Assembly (NCBI GenBank): GCA_023053575.1
Contig: JAKZAP010000001.1
Span: 9,502,849 to 9,566,848 of the forward strand
Source: Branchinecta lynchi
Taxonomy: Eukaryota; Arthropoda; Branchiopoda; Anostraca; Branchinectidae
DNA length: 64,000 nucleotides
Reading direction: 5' to 3'
Below the pieces are notes generated by a model. It did not search any database, was not told the DNA's origin, and worked only from the letters and a program-made list of their open reading frames with translations. Each line of letters opens with the position of its first letter. Position 1 is the stretch's first letter. This document shows positions 23,801 through 33,319 of the stretch, in pieces. A program made the translations under genes and the position numbers.

Positions 23801-26800
23801 TTAGATTTGCCGTAAAACGCTGCCCGTTTGTGGGACAAGATAACAACTAAAAGAGGTCAGAAAATTCTGGATTCCTCCAGTCTCAGCTGGCAACTCAAAA
23901 CATTCCAATAGACCCCATCCTGTTCTTTAGCGCTAAAGGTCCAACACAATCTATTGTCTTTTTGTCTATGAATGTCATTTACAAAAGACGATTCCACTGT
24001 TTTTAACAAGACCAAAGGTGTCGATGGGATCCCGAAAATCTAATATTTGATCCAGACAATTGGGTCTTATCTTGGCCAGATCCAGTATTCGCCAGGTTAA
24101 TCATCAGAGAAAACCAGGTTCAGATATACCTCTATAAGCCATATCTATGTTGACGATACTGACCGAAACTTCCTGCTTTCCGGTTTCGCCCGAATTCCGA
24201 ACGAACTACTACTCCAGCAAAAAAAGAAAATTCAGAAACGAATCCAGCGTATCTCTTATAAAGAACATCTAATCAACTTTAAACAAAACTTTGATAGAAA
24301 ATGACATGTCCGGGTAAAAAATGATTGCATGTACAGACTCAGCCTCTTCTTCCCCCTAAATCTGTCATCTAATCAACTTCAGATAAAACGTTTGCTTTTA
24401 ACAATTTTTCCGGCTTTGGCCGGATTCCGGGCGAACCAGTTGTCCGGCGAGAAAATAGTTTTCACAATCGCGTTTAGTATGTCTTCTTACCCTTCAATGG
24501 GACATTTAATCAACTTCAAATGAAACTTTTACTTTTAACCGACTTTCCGGTTTTGCCGGATTCCGGACGAACTATTTGTCCGGTCTTCTTACCCCTAAAT
24601 CCAACATTTAATCAACTTCAAATGAAACTTCTAATTTTAACCAGCTTTCCGGGTTTTGCCGGATTCCGGACGAACTATTTGTCCGGCGAGAAAATGGTTT
24701 TGACCATCGTGCTCAGCATGCCTTCTTACCACATAATCGACTATCACATTAGCTGTTTAAAAATATTTTGTTTGCCCCTTATGACCCGAAGAACCCTCAC
24801 ACCAAGTTTCATCAAAATATCCATTCCCTTCGAGAGTTATCGTGCTAACAGACGGACAGACGGACAACTTTTGCGATATCATAGGTATCCCTCCACTTAC
24901 GTTTTGGGATCCCAAAACCCCTGAAGTGTTAGACAGCTGAAGATAGATAACGAAGCTTTCAATGCTGGTCTTGATGATAGCTGAACTTCAGCACCAGTTG
25001 ACATAATCGACTGGTAAGGTTTTTCACAGTACCAACGAAAGCAAACTTAGATTTCTTTTGCTGTTTCTAAAAAGCCGCGGGAGTAAGAATGCTATTAGAC
25101 TAAACTGACCAAGCGGGTATGATTAATATAGCTGGAGTCTGGTCTGTTACTGACAAGTAAGGAGCATACCTCCCCGCCCTATCTCATTCCAGTGTTCTCT
25201 CCTTACCGACCCCTCCATATTTCATGTACCCTAGTGAATCTCGCCATTTAGTCCTAAAACCCCTTTTTTTCTTCTTAAAGGAGTATACGTGTGCAATGGT
25301 AGACAGCTGCCCGCCGTATTTCACAGAAGAAGAAGTCTATCAGATGCTCATGCACAATTTCAAGCGCCACTTTACCACCAACAGAGCACCGTATGGATTG
25401 TATTTCCATACTATCTGGTTCAGGAAGAAGACGAACTTGAAAGCATTCCAGGTGAGATTACTCGAGTATTTGTGGCTGTTTCATTGTCAGAAGCTTGACA
25501 ACATTTAACACACTGACGCACAATTTGTGTTACAAATATTTCCGTTATGACCTTCCACGTGTTCACGATAAAAAGTAGCATTACAAACAATGTTGAGTTT
25601 TAGTAATACCAAATGATAAAAGTAATAGTAATACTAATATATTTGCACAACTTTTTGCCTCTATAAATTAAAGGCTCATAAGATCGGTCAACTGCTTATT
25701 CCTTAATGTGAATGATTTATTTCTGACCCACAGTTCCAGATAGGAAAACAAAGAAAAGAAAGAAAGAAACAATATTGATATTTACCATACTGAAACACGA
25801 TCCTTGCAGCAATGGGACAGAAGGACGAAAGGCGTGATATCTACAGGTAGAAAAGGAGAGTAGAGTTTGTATTCGTAAGAAGTAGGCTATCTTTCACTGC
25901 GCAAGCGCCAAATTTGACCTCACCTTCAAAAATAATCACTAAAAAACATGAATATGTATACACTCAGTTAGCTCGCCATTTCAGTAATAGTCATAACGCA
26001 GTTCATAAAGTAGCGTATGATATCGGCCTCTGCAAAACTCGTCTAAAAATGAAGTTGAACTTTCGCATCTTTGTGTTGGATATTATGAGCGCATTCCACC
26101 CTACTTACCGTAATTACTATGCACGACGTCACGAATTTGGCTTCTTGGTGGCAAAGCTGGAACGCATTTTTAAATATTCGGTAAAATATCCCTTAAAGGG
26201 GGGTAATCTGGCCAATCACGTTACAGAGATTCGTAGTTACCACGCTTACTACGCTCCCGAGCATGGTAAGCAAATAGCTACTATTTCGAGAAGGCTGGGA
26301 CTGTCAGCGCAGTAACTTTTCGTGAGGTTGGAACGGAATTAGTAACTAATAGTTACTACGCTTACTACAGTTACAAGGGTGGAAGCTCTATATAACTTCT
26401 GGCAATGCTAGGAGCGTGTTCCACCCTTCTAAAAATAGTAACTATTAGTTACTATTTCCGTTCCAACCTCATGAAAAGTTACTACGCTGACCATTCCAAC
26501 CTTCTCGAAATTGTAACTAACAGTAACTATTTGCTTCCCATGCTCGGGAGCGTAGTAAGTGTGATAACCACAAATCTCTGTAACGTGATTGGCTGGATTA
26601 CCCCGTGGAGTGATATTTTGATGGAAATAGGAAAATGCGTTCCAGCCTTGACGCCAAGAAGGCAAATTTCGTGACGTCGTGCTTAGTAACTACGGTAAGT
26701 AGGATGGAACACGCTCTAGGTCTCTATCTAGTTTTCGCAGATAGCCTCCTTGTCATCACAGCCCGTCAACATTGCTGATGGGATCTGAATCTGAATGTCT

Positions 26801-28737
26801 ACGCATCGCAGGAAATCTGCCCGATCAGCTACGAAACGAAGCAAAATGAAACGGCGAATTATTTCACGCAGTTTTTGTCAAAAAATGGCAAACTTACATT
26901 TTAGCGATATTTACAGCGGGGTTGCCACCCAGCGCGCAGCGAAGCTAGTATTCTCTGGGAACCAAAATTTCACTCGATTTCGAAGCGGTTAGCTTCAGAC
27001 ATCGAGGTTGATATCGGAAAATAACATTGAGACGGCCATTGAAAATAACCTATCGGAGCCGAAGGCGAGATTCTTAAATGGCCGTCGAGATTGTTATTCC
27101 GATATTAACCAAGATGAAGGCATGTTAACTATTATAACTTTTTCGAACAGAATATGTTTTTTAGATAGGACTTATTCTTCTTTTCTTGTGCTATTCTGCT
27201 ACTAGGGTAGCAACCCAAGCCTAGTGTAGACCTACTATTGATGTTACCCGACCACTTCTGTTTCAGTCAATTCAATCGTTTTTGGCGATACAGATGCCAT
27301 CTAGTGGTCGTAATAAATAACCAAAATGACTATGCTGTTGTAACCCGAGCATTTGGTCGTGAGTTAACATCAGTCGAAGCCAGTGTTGCCACTGGTAGCA
27401 AAGTTCTGCGATTTTTCACAGATGTTAGCTTCTTTCCAAGCCGAATTTGAGTTGAGGCATATATTGAAAGTTGAGGCACATAGGGAGAGTTGAAAGAGCT
27501 GAGGCATATTGTGAAGGTGATTAAGCAAGGTTTCTCGGTAATAGCTAGTTAAAGGTACCCAGTTTCATAGGCGCCAGAAAATCGATGTTTTTGCTGACAT
27601 AAGCAACAGGTTCCGCTAGGGAATAGTGGCCAGTTGTCTTCAAAAATCACATGTTGGCTGTTGAGAAAATCAAGAAAAGACAATGATCTCTGCTGAATAA
27701 CTAGCTTTAAATTAAAGCAAGAGATATTGGGATATTCTTTCAGTTGACAAGTTGTATTTTCAATGGAAATCTGATTGTGACAAGGTATAACCTATGGGGC
27801 CTATGCTGGTTTGCTAAGAAAGTAAGGTGTTCTATCACTTTTAATTTTTTTTTTTAACTTATTCTATAATATTTAAGTTTTTCTTACTCGTTTTTAACTA
27901 AATTTTGGAGGGCATCTTTTACTTTTCAGTATTTGAGGAAAAGTAGGCTACTCGATGAACTTCTGTGGAGGTTGATATGCCTTGATGTCAGCCTCTCTGG
28001 AGGATGATACGATATTGTATCAACCTCCACACACATTTTCATAATATACTACAGTAAAGGTATGCTTCTTCTTGACTTTTCTTTGTTCGAAAAAGTGGAT
28101 GAAAATGAACCTGTTCAAGGTAAGTAACGTTCAAATAAGCATATCTTTACTGTATCTAAAATCTACCGACTGGCTCACCGACAGAACGCTGCCCCAGAGT
28201 TTTGAAGCCACGCGGCGAGTCGGGGAAACTTCGTGCACAGTCAGTGGCTTTGGTGACGCTAAGATCACGATTCCCAACATAATTATACGGTTTTACAGCG
28301 TTTCTTGGACGATCTGACGAAAATGCCAGACGTCTGGTTCGTTAACAACTGGGAAGCCATTCAATGGATGCAGAAACCAACACCCGTGAACCTATTGAGT
28401 CAGTTTGAACCCTGGAAGTGCAAAACACAGGTGAGAAAATATATTTTCTGGTATCATGAGTATTGCTCGATGTGACCACTGTTTTACCAGTATCGCCTCG
28501 GCCATATCCGCTTAAGCGCGCCCNNNNNNNNNNNNNNNNNNNNNNNNNNNNNNNNNNNNNNNNNNNNNNNNNNNNNNNNNNNNNNNNNNNNNNNNNNNNN
28601 NNNNNNNNNNNNNNNNNNNNNNNATTTCGTATTTGGATCGGGTTTTCTGCAGGCAATGTTAACGGAAGTCATACAGATAGGGATGATACTTGGTACTCTT
28701 CATTCAGGTGTCCTTTAAGGACCTAGAACTGCCAGTG
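11760..28737 (+). CDS. CDA: Chitin deacetylase with ChtBD2 and LDLa domains (CDA1/CDA2 type), 3' end missing
   Basis: Eleven exons: 11760-11838, 14964-15066, 16685-16740, 17152-17256, 18885-19037, 19820-20144, 22748-22869, 23261-23490, 25281-25451, 28299-28430, 28708-28737, joined in consistent phase to about 502 codons. Order: signal peptide, chitin-binding type 2 domain, LDL-receptor class A domain, carbohydrate-esterase-4 deacetylase domain. Catalytic motifs are intact: TFDDA, HSITH across an exon junction (Asp/His/His metal site), RVPFLR, and LYFHTIWF. Family role: secreted removal of acetyl groups from chitin in cuticle or tracheal matrix (serpentine/vermiform group). The ~45-residue end (the Cys-rich ECPAQYP-type tail) was not found before the Polinton or after it, so the gene is truncated, interrupted or incomplete in assembly. 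Confidence 0.93.
14964..15066 (+). CDS. CDA exon 2: start of chitin-binding domain
   Basis: After CCGTTTCAG the exon gives a basic linker and then [14 protein letters not shown], the first cysteine and aromatic strand of the chitin-binding type 2 domain. It ends two bases into an Arg codon at GACAG|GTACTG. Confidence 0.85.
15649..16500. mobile_element. Foldback (FB)-like element with tandem-repeat arms, in CDA intron 2
   Basis: The left arm (15657-15799) is a tandem array of ~15-20-bp units of type AAACGTCCCC. The right arm (16384-16488) is the inverted array, GGGGACGTTT. The middle has no open frame. The element is bounded by AAATTGGGG (15640-15648) and AAATTGGGA (16501-16509), matching at eight of nine bases. 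Drosophila FB elements likewise have inverted tandem-repeat arms and 9-bp target duplications; that kinship is structural inference. Confidence 0.75.
16685..16740 (+). CDS. CDA exon 3: chitin-binding domain
   Basis: This 56-base exon gives [18 protein letters not shown], supplying the second and third cysteines of the ChtBD2. Acceptor TTTATTTCAG, donor ATTG|GTAAGT. The phase is compatible with both neighbours. Confidence 0.85.
17152..17256 (+). CDS. CDA exon 4: end of chitin-binding domain
   Basis: The exon reads [20 protein letters not shown] and a final PNC, matching the insect CDA pattern of C-P-G-LAFD then QTCDWK then NC. This completes the six-cysteine chitin-binding fold. Donor TCAG|GTATGA. 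Confidence 0.88.
17480..17506. repeat. Terminal fragment of the CAGCTGAC-TATCCGTTTTG repeat
   Basis: CAGCTGACTTATCCGTTTTG here matches both arms of the palindrome at 59116-59200. Just upstream, GACCCTTGTCAAGAAGGGTC (17437-17456) resembles in inverted form the sequence near 12445-12465. These are probably ends of the same small transposon family in CDA introns. Confidence 0.5.
18885..19037 (+). CDS. CDA exon 5: LDL-receptor class A domain
   Basis: All six LDLa cysteines and the calcium-binding acidic cluster are present: [13 protein letters not shown], then [18 protein letters not shown]. One exon encodes the whole module, bounded by phase 1 junctions on both sides, as is usual for shuffled modules. 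Confidence 0.92.
19820..20144 (+). CDS. CDA exon 6: start of deacetylase domain, motif 1
   Basis: After a Cys-rich linker ([14 protein letters not shown]) the exon reads [14 protein letters not shown], esterase family 4 motif 1 with the catalytic base and metal-binding aspartates. It ends inside motif 2, after HSI and two bases of Thr, at AAC|GTAAGT. Confidence 0.93.
20289..20633. mobile_element. MITE family M1 copy A (CDA intron 6)
   Basis: The ends GAGCGTGTTCCACCC and GGGTGGAACACGCT are inverted repeats. The interior shares blocks with copies at 26087-26388 and 26412-26716 (GTTACAGCGCTC, AAGCAAATAG, GAACGCATTTTT). There is no transposase frame. The ends have TA-rich context, suggesting a TA target, but the duplication is not clear for this copy. 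Confidence 0.75.
21030..21980. mobile_element. TIR-bounded non-autonomous element in CDA intron 6
   Basis: The left end (21030-21068) contains CAGAGCAAAATAACAC and TAGCGCCAAGACCT. The right end (21942-21980) is its reverse complement over about 38 bp with few mismatches. Extra internal copies of the right-end motif (GTCTTGGCGCT near 21325) and left-end motif (21858) suggest nested or rearranged copies. No coding capacity is seen. Confidence 0.65.
22748..22869 (+). CDS. CDA exon 7: motif 2 completion
   Basis: The first bases finish the Thr-His of HSITH, supplying the second metal-ligand histidine. The rest ([20 protein letters not shown]) is close to insect CDA1/CDA2 in pattern. Donor CGAG|GTAAGT. 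Confidence 0.92.
23261..23490 (+). CDS. CDA exon 8: motifs 3 and 4
   Basis: It reads [14 protein letters not shown] (motif 3 Arg and Pro) and FVYDASM (motif 4 Asp), then [15 protein letters not shown], all highly typical of arthropod group I CDAs. Donor GTAGAG|GTACGT in phase 0. Confidence 0.93.
24017..24923 (+). repeat. Interspersed repeat R1, copy 2 (CDA intron 8)
   Basis: It starts at TCGATGGGATCCC and ends at TACGTTTTGGGATCCCAAAA, covering the same blocks as copy 1. The central GGTTTTGCCGGATTCCGG block is itself repeated three times here (24410, 24550, 24650), so the family also expands internally. The frames of 64 and 134 codons in it are repeat artefacts. Confidence 0.8.
25281..25451 (+). 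CDS. CDA exon 9: motif 5
   Basis: After CTTCTTAAAG the exon gives [14 protein letters not shown] and later [14 protein letters not shown], which carries the motif 5 histidine. It ends in phase 0 at TTCCAG|GTGAGA. Confidence 0.92.
26087..26388 (+). mobile_element. MITE family M1 copy B (CDA intron 9)
   Basis: It starts GAGCGCATTCCACCCTAC and ends AGGGTGGAAGCTC. The interior matches copies A and C, including AATCACGTTACAGAGATT. The 133-codon frame across it is not a gene. It lies 23 bp from copy C in opposite orientation. Confidence 0.8.
26412..26716 (-). mobile_element. MITE family M1 copy C, inverted next to copy B
   Basis: It starts GAGCGTGTTCCACCC and ends GGATGGAACACGCTC, with CTA at both outer edges, consistent with a TA target duplication. 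It is the reverse complement of copy B along its length, so B and C together could form a ~300-bp stem in the CDA pre-mRNA. Confidence 0.8.
28299..28430 (+). CDS. CDA exon 10
   Basis: The exon reads [19 protein letters not shown] and LSQFEPWKC, the end of the catalytic barrel in arthropod CDAs. Acceptor TTTTACAG, donor ACACAG|GTGAGA, phase 0. The 100-N gap follows 93 bases later. Confidence 0.9.
28524..28623. other. Assembly gap, 100 N
   Basis: Exactly 100 undetermined bases, the conventional placeholder for a scaffold join of unknown length. It lies inside the CDA intron between exons 10 and 11. Order and orientation on either side rest on the assembly; the phase-compatible microexon just after it mildly supports the join. 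Confidence 0.98.
28708..28737 (+). CDS. Possible CDA microexon 11 (30 bases)
   Basis: Directly after the gap, CATTCAG is followed by ten codons ([10 protein letters not shown]) and a GTGAGT donor. Both sides are phase 0, matching exon 10. Length and hydrophobic/acidic pattern fit the variable linker before the AC-N-PN-C segment of CDAs. Without the following exon this remains tentative. Confidence 0.45.
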
Positions 28738-28837
28738 GTGAGTTAGAGCCAATGACAAGACAGATTGCAGAGCGGACACTAAATGTGTTAAGCAACTCCA
28801 CATCCGCTATTTTCTGCTCATGAGACTATCTAGAGGG

Positions 28838-28984
28838 GGATTCTCCACTAGCAATCGTAAGCTGTCGGAAGCGATCTTAAACGTGTCGTAAGCAGCCATT
28901 TAGGCAGTCTTCAGCCAATGAGAACACGCCAGGTCCGAAAGAGCACGGTTACGACGGACTCACTATTGTCAGTGGAGAATCCAC
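28838..28984. mobile_element. Short MITE with GGATTCTCCACT termini
   Basis: GGATTCTCCACT near 28838 and AGTGGAGAATCC ending near 28983 are perfect inverted ends, with further imperfect pairing inward. Length is about 147 bp and there is no coding sequence. Confidence 0.65.
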
Positions 28985-29042
28985 TTAAGTTGTTTTACCT
29001 CCATCATGAACCTGGAGACCACAGCGAACTACTAAATCTATA

Positions 29043-29215
29043 ATTGGGGGCCTTTTGCCATGGGGGTGTTTTGTCATGGGGGTGTTTTGTAACGGGGACA
29101 TCTCACCATTGGGATGCTGTGCCATGGGGGATATTCTTGGGGGGGGGGGGGGGTATTTAGTTACGGGGATACTTCGCTGGCTGCATATTTTCGTGAGGAC
29201 GTTTCGAAAGTAATA
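29043..29215. repeat. Degenerate FB-like tandem array
   Basis: Repeated units of about 18 bp of type CATGGGGGTGTTTTG, drifting to GGGGACATCTC and ending near GAGGACGTTTCG, resemble the right arm of the FB-like element at 15649-16500. A 16-base G run interrupts it. No partner arm is visible, so this is a solo arm. Confidence 0.55.
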
Positions 29216-30161
29216 CTTTGTTACAGAGCTCAGAAACTGAAATTCCTGCCCCCACCGTAAAAATATAAAGCAAACAGAGCAGCAGGAAAAATCTCCAAAA
29301 TGAAACCAGTCTAGGGTAGCTATAATTTACAGTGCATCTGCTTAATAGCACGTTTTATTTTGTACGTGTCATGATTGACCATTATTTGTTTGACTAGATT
29401 TATGTTAGGATTAACGAGTACTCCCTATTGCTTGTGTACGTTTAGGGTTGGGGTATCAATCAAAAACGATTTTTCCTCAGTATTTATTTCCATTTTTTTG
29501 TTTACGGTTGCCAAGTTCTAATTATAGCTCCGGTGCTCTTTGGATGATAATCCATTATTCCCAAGGAAGACCCACGACGACTTATCGATTTTCCCACACC
29601 GTGTTCTCCGAAGCGAACCTTGTCCCATTTCCCCCAAGAAAGGAACACCTGGCATTTCTTTTTCGAGATTTTATTCCTGAACGAAGCCTTCGTTTGCCCC
29701 GAGGTCAGTCGTAAACATTTATCGACTGATCGTTAAATCTTTTCTTAGTTCCGGCACGGTGGTCTGTTTATTTGTCCAGTAACTCCATCTTTCACGGTTA
29801 GATTGTTCTTGTTAGCAAGGGGTTATTGATCTCGATGTGGTAGAGGAGATTTTCGGGTTTTAAGAACGTCTTTATGACATGACCTCGTTAAATGTAGGGC
29901 AGTGGCTACCTTGAAAGGGTAGGATTTCCCTATCTGAACGTCATCAGCTGTATTTCGAACGCTTCTCAATACATTCTTTAGCTTTGTCAAAATAAATTGA
30001 TTGACTGCGTTTTTTAAGACATACAATGCAAATCCATGACCATGACCATAACAATCGTATGGACTTTGTTATCACTTGACTTGTTTCTTACCTAATTCTT
30101 GCGTTAGCGTCCCGGCAAACCATGGGCTTCTTATCTTGCATATTGGGCATGGAAAATTTGC

Positions 30162-30261
30162 CTCTGGTCACAGTCTACCAAGGCAAGTGTTATATTGTCG
30201 AAGTTGCGTCCGCATCTTGGATCGTATGCTGAATTGCAGTCCCAGCACTTCAGTGCGTCAC
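30162..30261 (-). CDS. Ly6/three-finger (uPAR-like) protein exon
   Basis: Read on the minus strand after a TTTTTGCAG acceptor, the exon gives ALKCWDCNSAYDPRCG then FDNITLALVDCDQ. The pattern C-W-x-C-N, DPRC, FDN, DCD is that of arthropod Ly6/quiver-like proteins, small GPI-anchored extracellular molecules. The acceptor leaves a split codon (phase 1). No GT donor fits before the in-frame stop; AG|GCAAAT after DCDQ could be a GC donor. No signal-peptide exon was found upstream on that strand. A possible next exon around 29840-29970 (containing HLTRSC) is unconvincing, so the gene could be incomplete or a pseudogene. Confidence 0.6.
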
Positions 30262-30512
30262 CTGCAAAAAGAAATTTAAAGCCGAACTGAAACCTTACAA
30301 TTATCATTTCCCTTCTCAACAACAGGCGTCGTGACCTTCTCGCCTACTTCCGATTTTCCTTTCACGGTTCTTATTTTATTTTCGCATCTTATTTTCATGC
30401 TTTTACCCTCTGTCAGATAAAAAAAAAATCCCTTAAAGCACAATGGACACTTCTAATGCTTTACTTTGGATTAAATGCTTCACAAATAAACATTTCCAAA
30501 TTCCTTTAGAAG

Positions 30513-30674
30513 ATGCTACGAAAAATCGGCCTTTTTCTTGTTATCCCTTGTCTTTACCTCTCTGGCATTTCGGCTATCCAGATCTTAGGAGCTGGGATAT
30601 CGTGGCAGGAAATTCAAAAACTCCCAGCAATGCTTGATAGAAAAGGATATAAGCTTCAGATGCAGTTTACCTGA
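30513..30674 (+). CDS. Possible small secreted peptide ORF (53 residues)
   Basis: ATG at 30513, stop TGA at 30672-30674. The first residues MLRKIGLFLVIPCLYLSG form a textbook signal peptide, followed by a short mature part ending KGYKLQMQFT. I do not recognise the family. It could equally be the first exon of a longer gene or a chance frame in an intron of the antisense Ly6 gene. No promoter or poly(A) signal was identified. Confidence 0.25.
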   Translation: MLRKIGLFLVIPCLYLSGISAIQILGAGISWQEIQKLPAMLDRKGYKLQMQFT

Positions 30675-31084
30675 TTGTTCTAGTGTTTTCATCACAAGTC
30701 CATGGCTTAAAGTGCCTATTAAAAGTTTTTCCTTTGTGGAACAGTGTTGTGAAGCTTGATTAGCTTGCTTTATAAAATGTACCAGAATATGCAATAAGCT
30801 TATAAAAAATAACATAGCTACAAAAATCATTAAAAAATAAATAACCTATTCAAATCTGAATTATACAAGCTGATTTATGCCTAAAATAACGATCTACTAA
30901 GTATTATAAGAAATATCAGTTTTTATCTTTGTCCAAGCTAGTAAATTGAGCATGTACTGGCCCAAAAAATTACGCTTTGAAATATCACAGAGAGGAAACT
31001 GTTGAAAAAGCTGCTGATCTAGGGGGTAATTATTGTTCCTAGGTTGTTACAGAGTAGGATTGGGGTAGTTTGATGTGCCCCATT

Positions 31085-31577
31085 AGTAGGGTAGTTAGAC
31101 CGTATACTGCGGGATTCATGCCCTCAGGATACTACGGGATTTCTGTAGACCGTATACTACGGGATTCATGCCCTCAGGATACTACGGGATTTCTGTAGAC
31201 CGTATACTACGGGATTCATATTTTTCGGATACTACGGGATTTCTGTAGACCGTATACTACGGGATTCATATTTTTCGGATACCACGGGATTGACGTTTTT
31301 AGGATGGGATTTGTTTATGAGTGATTTCTATATGGTTACTACTAACTAGTTACTAAGTGGTTATTATTGTAAAATAGCTAAATTAGTTACTACGATAAAT
31401 ACTGTAGGTCCCTCTCTGGTTTCCCACGGAGCGGTTCGTTTGTGTTGATTTGAATATGGTTTTGCACAAAGGCGGGTGAAATATCCCTTCGTCATCGAGG
31501 GTTGTTAAAAGTTATGTGCACCATCATGCAAGCTGTTTCTTGGACACCGCAATTCCCGCACATTCGGTAATATGCTT
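31085..31577 (+). repeat. Polinton left terminal inverted repeat with 4 x 50-bp tandem array
   Basis: It is the reverse complement of 44967-45464. Positions 31099-31298 hold four 50-bp units starting ACCGTATACTACGGGATT. Each unit contains two ATACTACGGGATT half-units. The two outer units carry CCCTCAGG between halves, the two inner units TTTTTCGG. A small indel near 31562-31567 separates the last ten matching bases from the main repeat. Confidence 0.92.
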
Positions 31578-32209
31578 CAGATTATTATTTTCTTCTTTTT
31601 GTTTTTCAAAAAAAAAAAAATGGATAGGAAAATTAGCTACGCTTTCGGGAGAAGTAGCAGTCTTACAATACTCTAGATGATGATGATGCATTTTAAAAAG
31701 GTGAGGCTGCACGTTTCGGAGGAGTCGCAGCCCTACAAAACTCTAGGTTCTCCATAGATGGGGGCATCAGTTCCTTTTTTTCATTTTGAAGTATCTTGTT
31801 TTATACTTCAAGGCATATATCAAGAGTAAGTAATGTTTTTGCTTTTTACTGTTTTCTCTTCCCTAGAAGCTTATCATATGCTATAGCCTACGGGTGTCCA
31901 TAGCTTCAGGACTTTCTAGCTTTCTTCTTTATTCAGACTCATATACTTGGGGGGGGGGGGGGGGGGTTATAGCCTTTAACGTTTTCTTTTCTCGGGTCTT
32001 ATCATAAGTATGTTTTATCTCAGAAGCTCTCGTATTAGCAATTTTTGCTTCAGAAGCACTCGTATAGTAATTTTTTGCCTCAGATGATGTATACTGAACT
32101 CATTCAAGCCGACTAGATTATAGCAGGGTCTGTCTATAATCTTGGGAACCCTAGCTCATTGTCCAATCTCATCATCGAAGCTGACCTTTTTTTTTCTTCT
32201 GTTTTCAGA

Positions 32210-32473
32210 ATGGATATCAACACCAAGTTTGTAAAGGCTAAGTGTCCGTACTGTGACATTGTGCTAACTCCAGCGTTCAAGGGGAAAGGTTGTTGTCCCG
32301 AGTGCAATAAGAAAATATACGTATCCACGGTCTGGATAGACTGTGTCGCATGCGACCATGAGGCCAACTTCAAAGTCAAGATGGAAGATTGGGGTCACAC
32401 CTTGGGAGAGATAACAGTGAGGGTGTGCTGGGGCTGCGAACAACCCAGCATAGGTGTCGTAAAAATTTTTTAA
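32210..32473 (+). CDS. Polinton zinc-ribbon protein (87 residues)
   Basis: This is the only recognisable plus-strand gene in the element, close to the left terminal repeat. Four CxxC knuckles are visible: CPYC (11-14), CPEC (~29-32), CVAC (~46-49) and CWGC (~74-77), enough for two zinc ribbons. A TTTTCAG sits just upstream of AATGG, so the ATG could also follow an intron; I chose the first ATG after it. Zinc ribbons in viruses and transposons often belong to transcription factors or nucleic-acid-binding proteins, but I do not recognise this one and assign no function. It converges with the minus-strand block. Confidence 0.6.
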   Translation: MDINTKFVKAKCPYCDIVLTPAFKGKGCCPECNKKIYVSTVWIDCVACDHEANFKVKMEDWGHTLGEITVRVCWGCEQPSIGVVKIF

Positions 32474-32622
32474 ACTGTAGTGATGTTTTTTTTTTTTGTT
32501 TTTTTTTTGAATATAACACAATAAATGTAGACAGACAAGTCCCAATTCCAAACCAAACATGTTTACTGACAAACATGATCGCTAGTTATCGGCTTATTCG
32601 TTTTTTTTCGTGAATATTTTAC

Positions 32623-33026
32623 TTAAAAAAGGTTACCAAACACTGAAAAATCACTTGCATAATCCATACAACAGAAACAGCCAAAAATATCCCCCGATGT
32701 GCAGAGCAGGTCTTTGTAGTTTTGGGCATCGCTGAACTCTTCCAGGCGTTCGAAGAAAATTCGTCCTGGGTTCTCCGTCAAATTTCTGTGCAATCTTCCT
32801 TTGAACATAGCTAAATATGCTGTTCTCTCCGGTCAATTTGGTGTCACACACATACAATGTGAACGTTCGGCCGCTCGGAGCGCATTTTCTTTCAATTTCA
32901 AGCTTCACTTCCTGGTCGTCAAAATGTTCAGCTTTCCGAACAGAAAATCCCTGTTTCGACTCCGATAATCACTAAATCGTTCGGTTTTTGACGATTGTCA
33001 AAAAATACAATCCTGCATTTGCCCAT
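32623..33026 (-). pseudogene. Broken Polinton gene, unknown product
   Basis: Three minus-strand segments in different frames follow one another without overlap of apparent coding content: a start with ATG at 33024-33026 (MGKCRIVFFDN), a middle segment (LEIERKCAPSGRTF) and an end segment with FGCFCCMDYASDF. The simplest reading is one ~130-residue gene carrying two frameshifts. I do not recognise the family. Sequencing indels could also explain the breaks. Confidence 0.45.
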
Positions 33027-33319
33027 CTTGACACTTTAGAGGTTGAACTAAGAATGAGGCTTTTTTTCCATAAACCAACCCCACCACTAGTAACTAAACG
33101 TGACGTCACTACATTTTAAATCAATACATTTGGGTTTCAACACTTTTATTTTTATATTATAACATGTTTTAATAAGAGATTCGGCAATATAATCGTTAAG
33201 TTTTTAAATTCGGTGTAAATATGTTGACAAAATATCGGAAAGAAAAACCGCGAGCGCGCAGCAAGAAAAATAATAAGACGTGACTTCCACACGAGACACT
33301 AGACAGATCTTGTATTTGT

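Noticed and set aside
25914..26315. 133-codon frame
   Set aside because: It lies on MITE copy B, and its mirror frames appear in copies A and C, so it is a by-product of the repeat.
29823..30026. Minus-strand frame with HLTRSC considered as Ly6 exon 2
   Set aside because: The frame carrying the expected first Cys block stops early and a different frame holds RSC; too weak to annotate.
31099..31298. 50-bp terminal array considered as a satellite
   Set aside because: It is confined to the Polinton ends and present once at each end in inverted orientation, so it belongs to the terminal repeat.
31524..31712. His-rich 62-codon minus-strand frame at the left Polinton end
   Set aside because: It straddles the terminal-repeat border, has no counterpart in the right terminal repeat and no motif.
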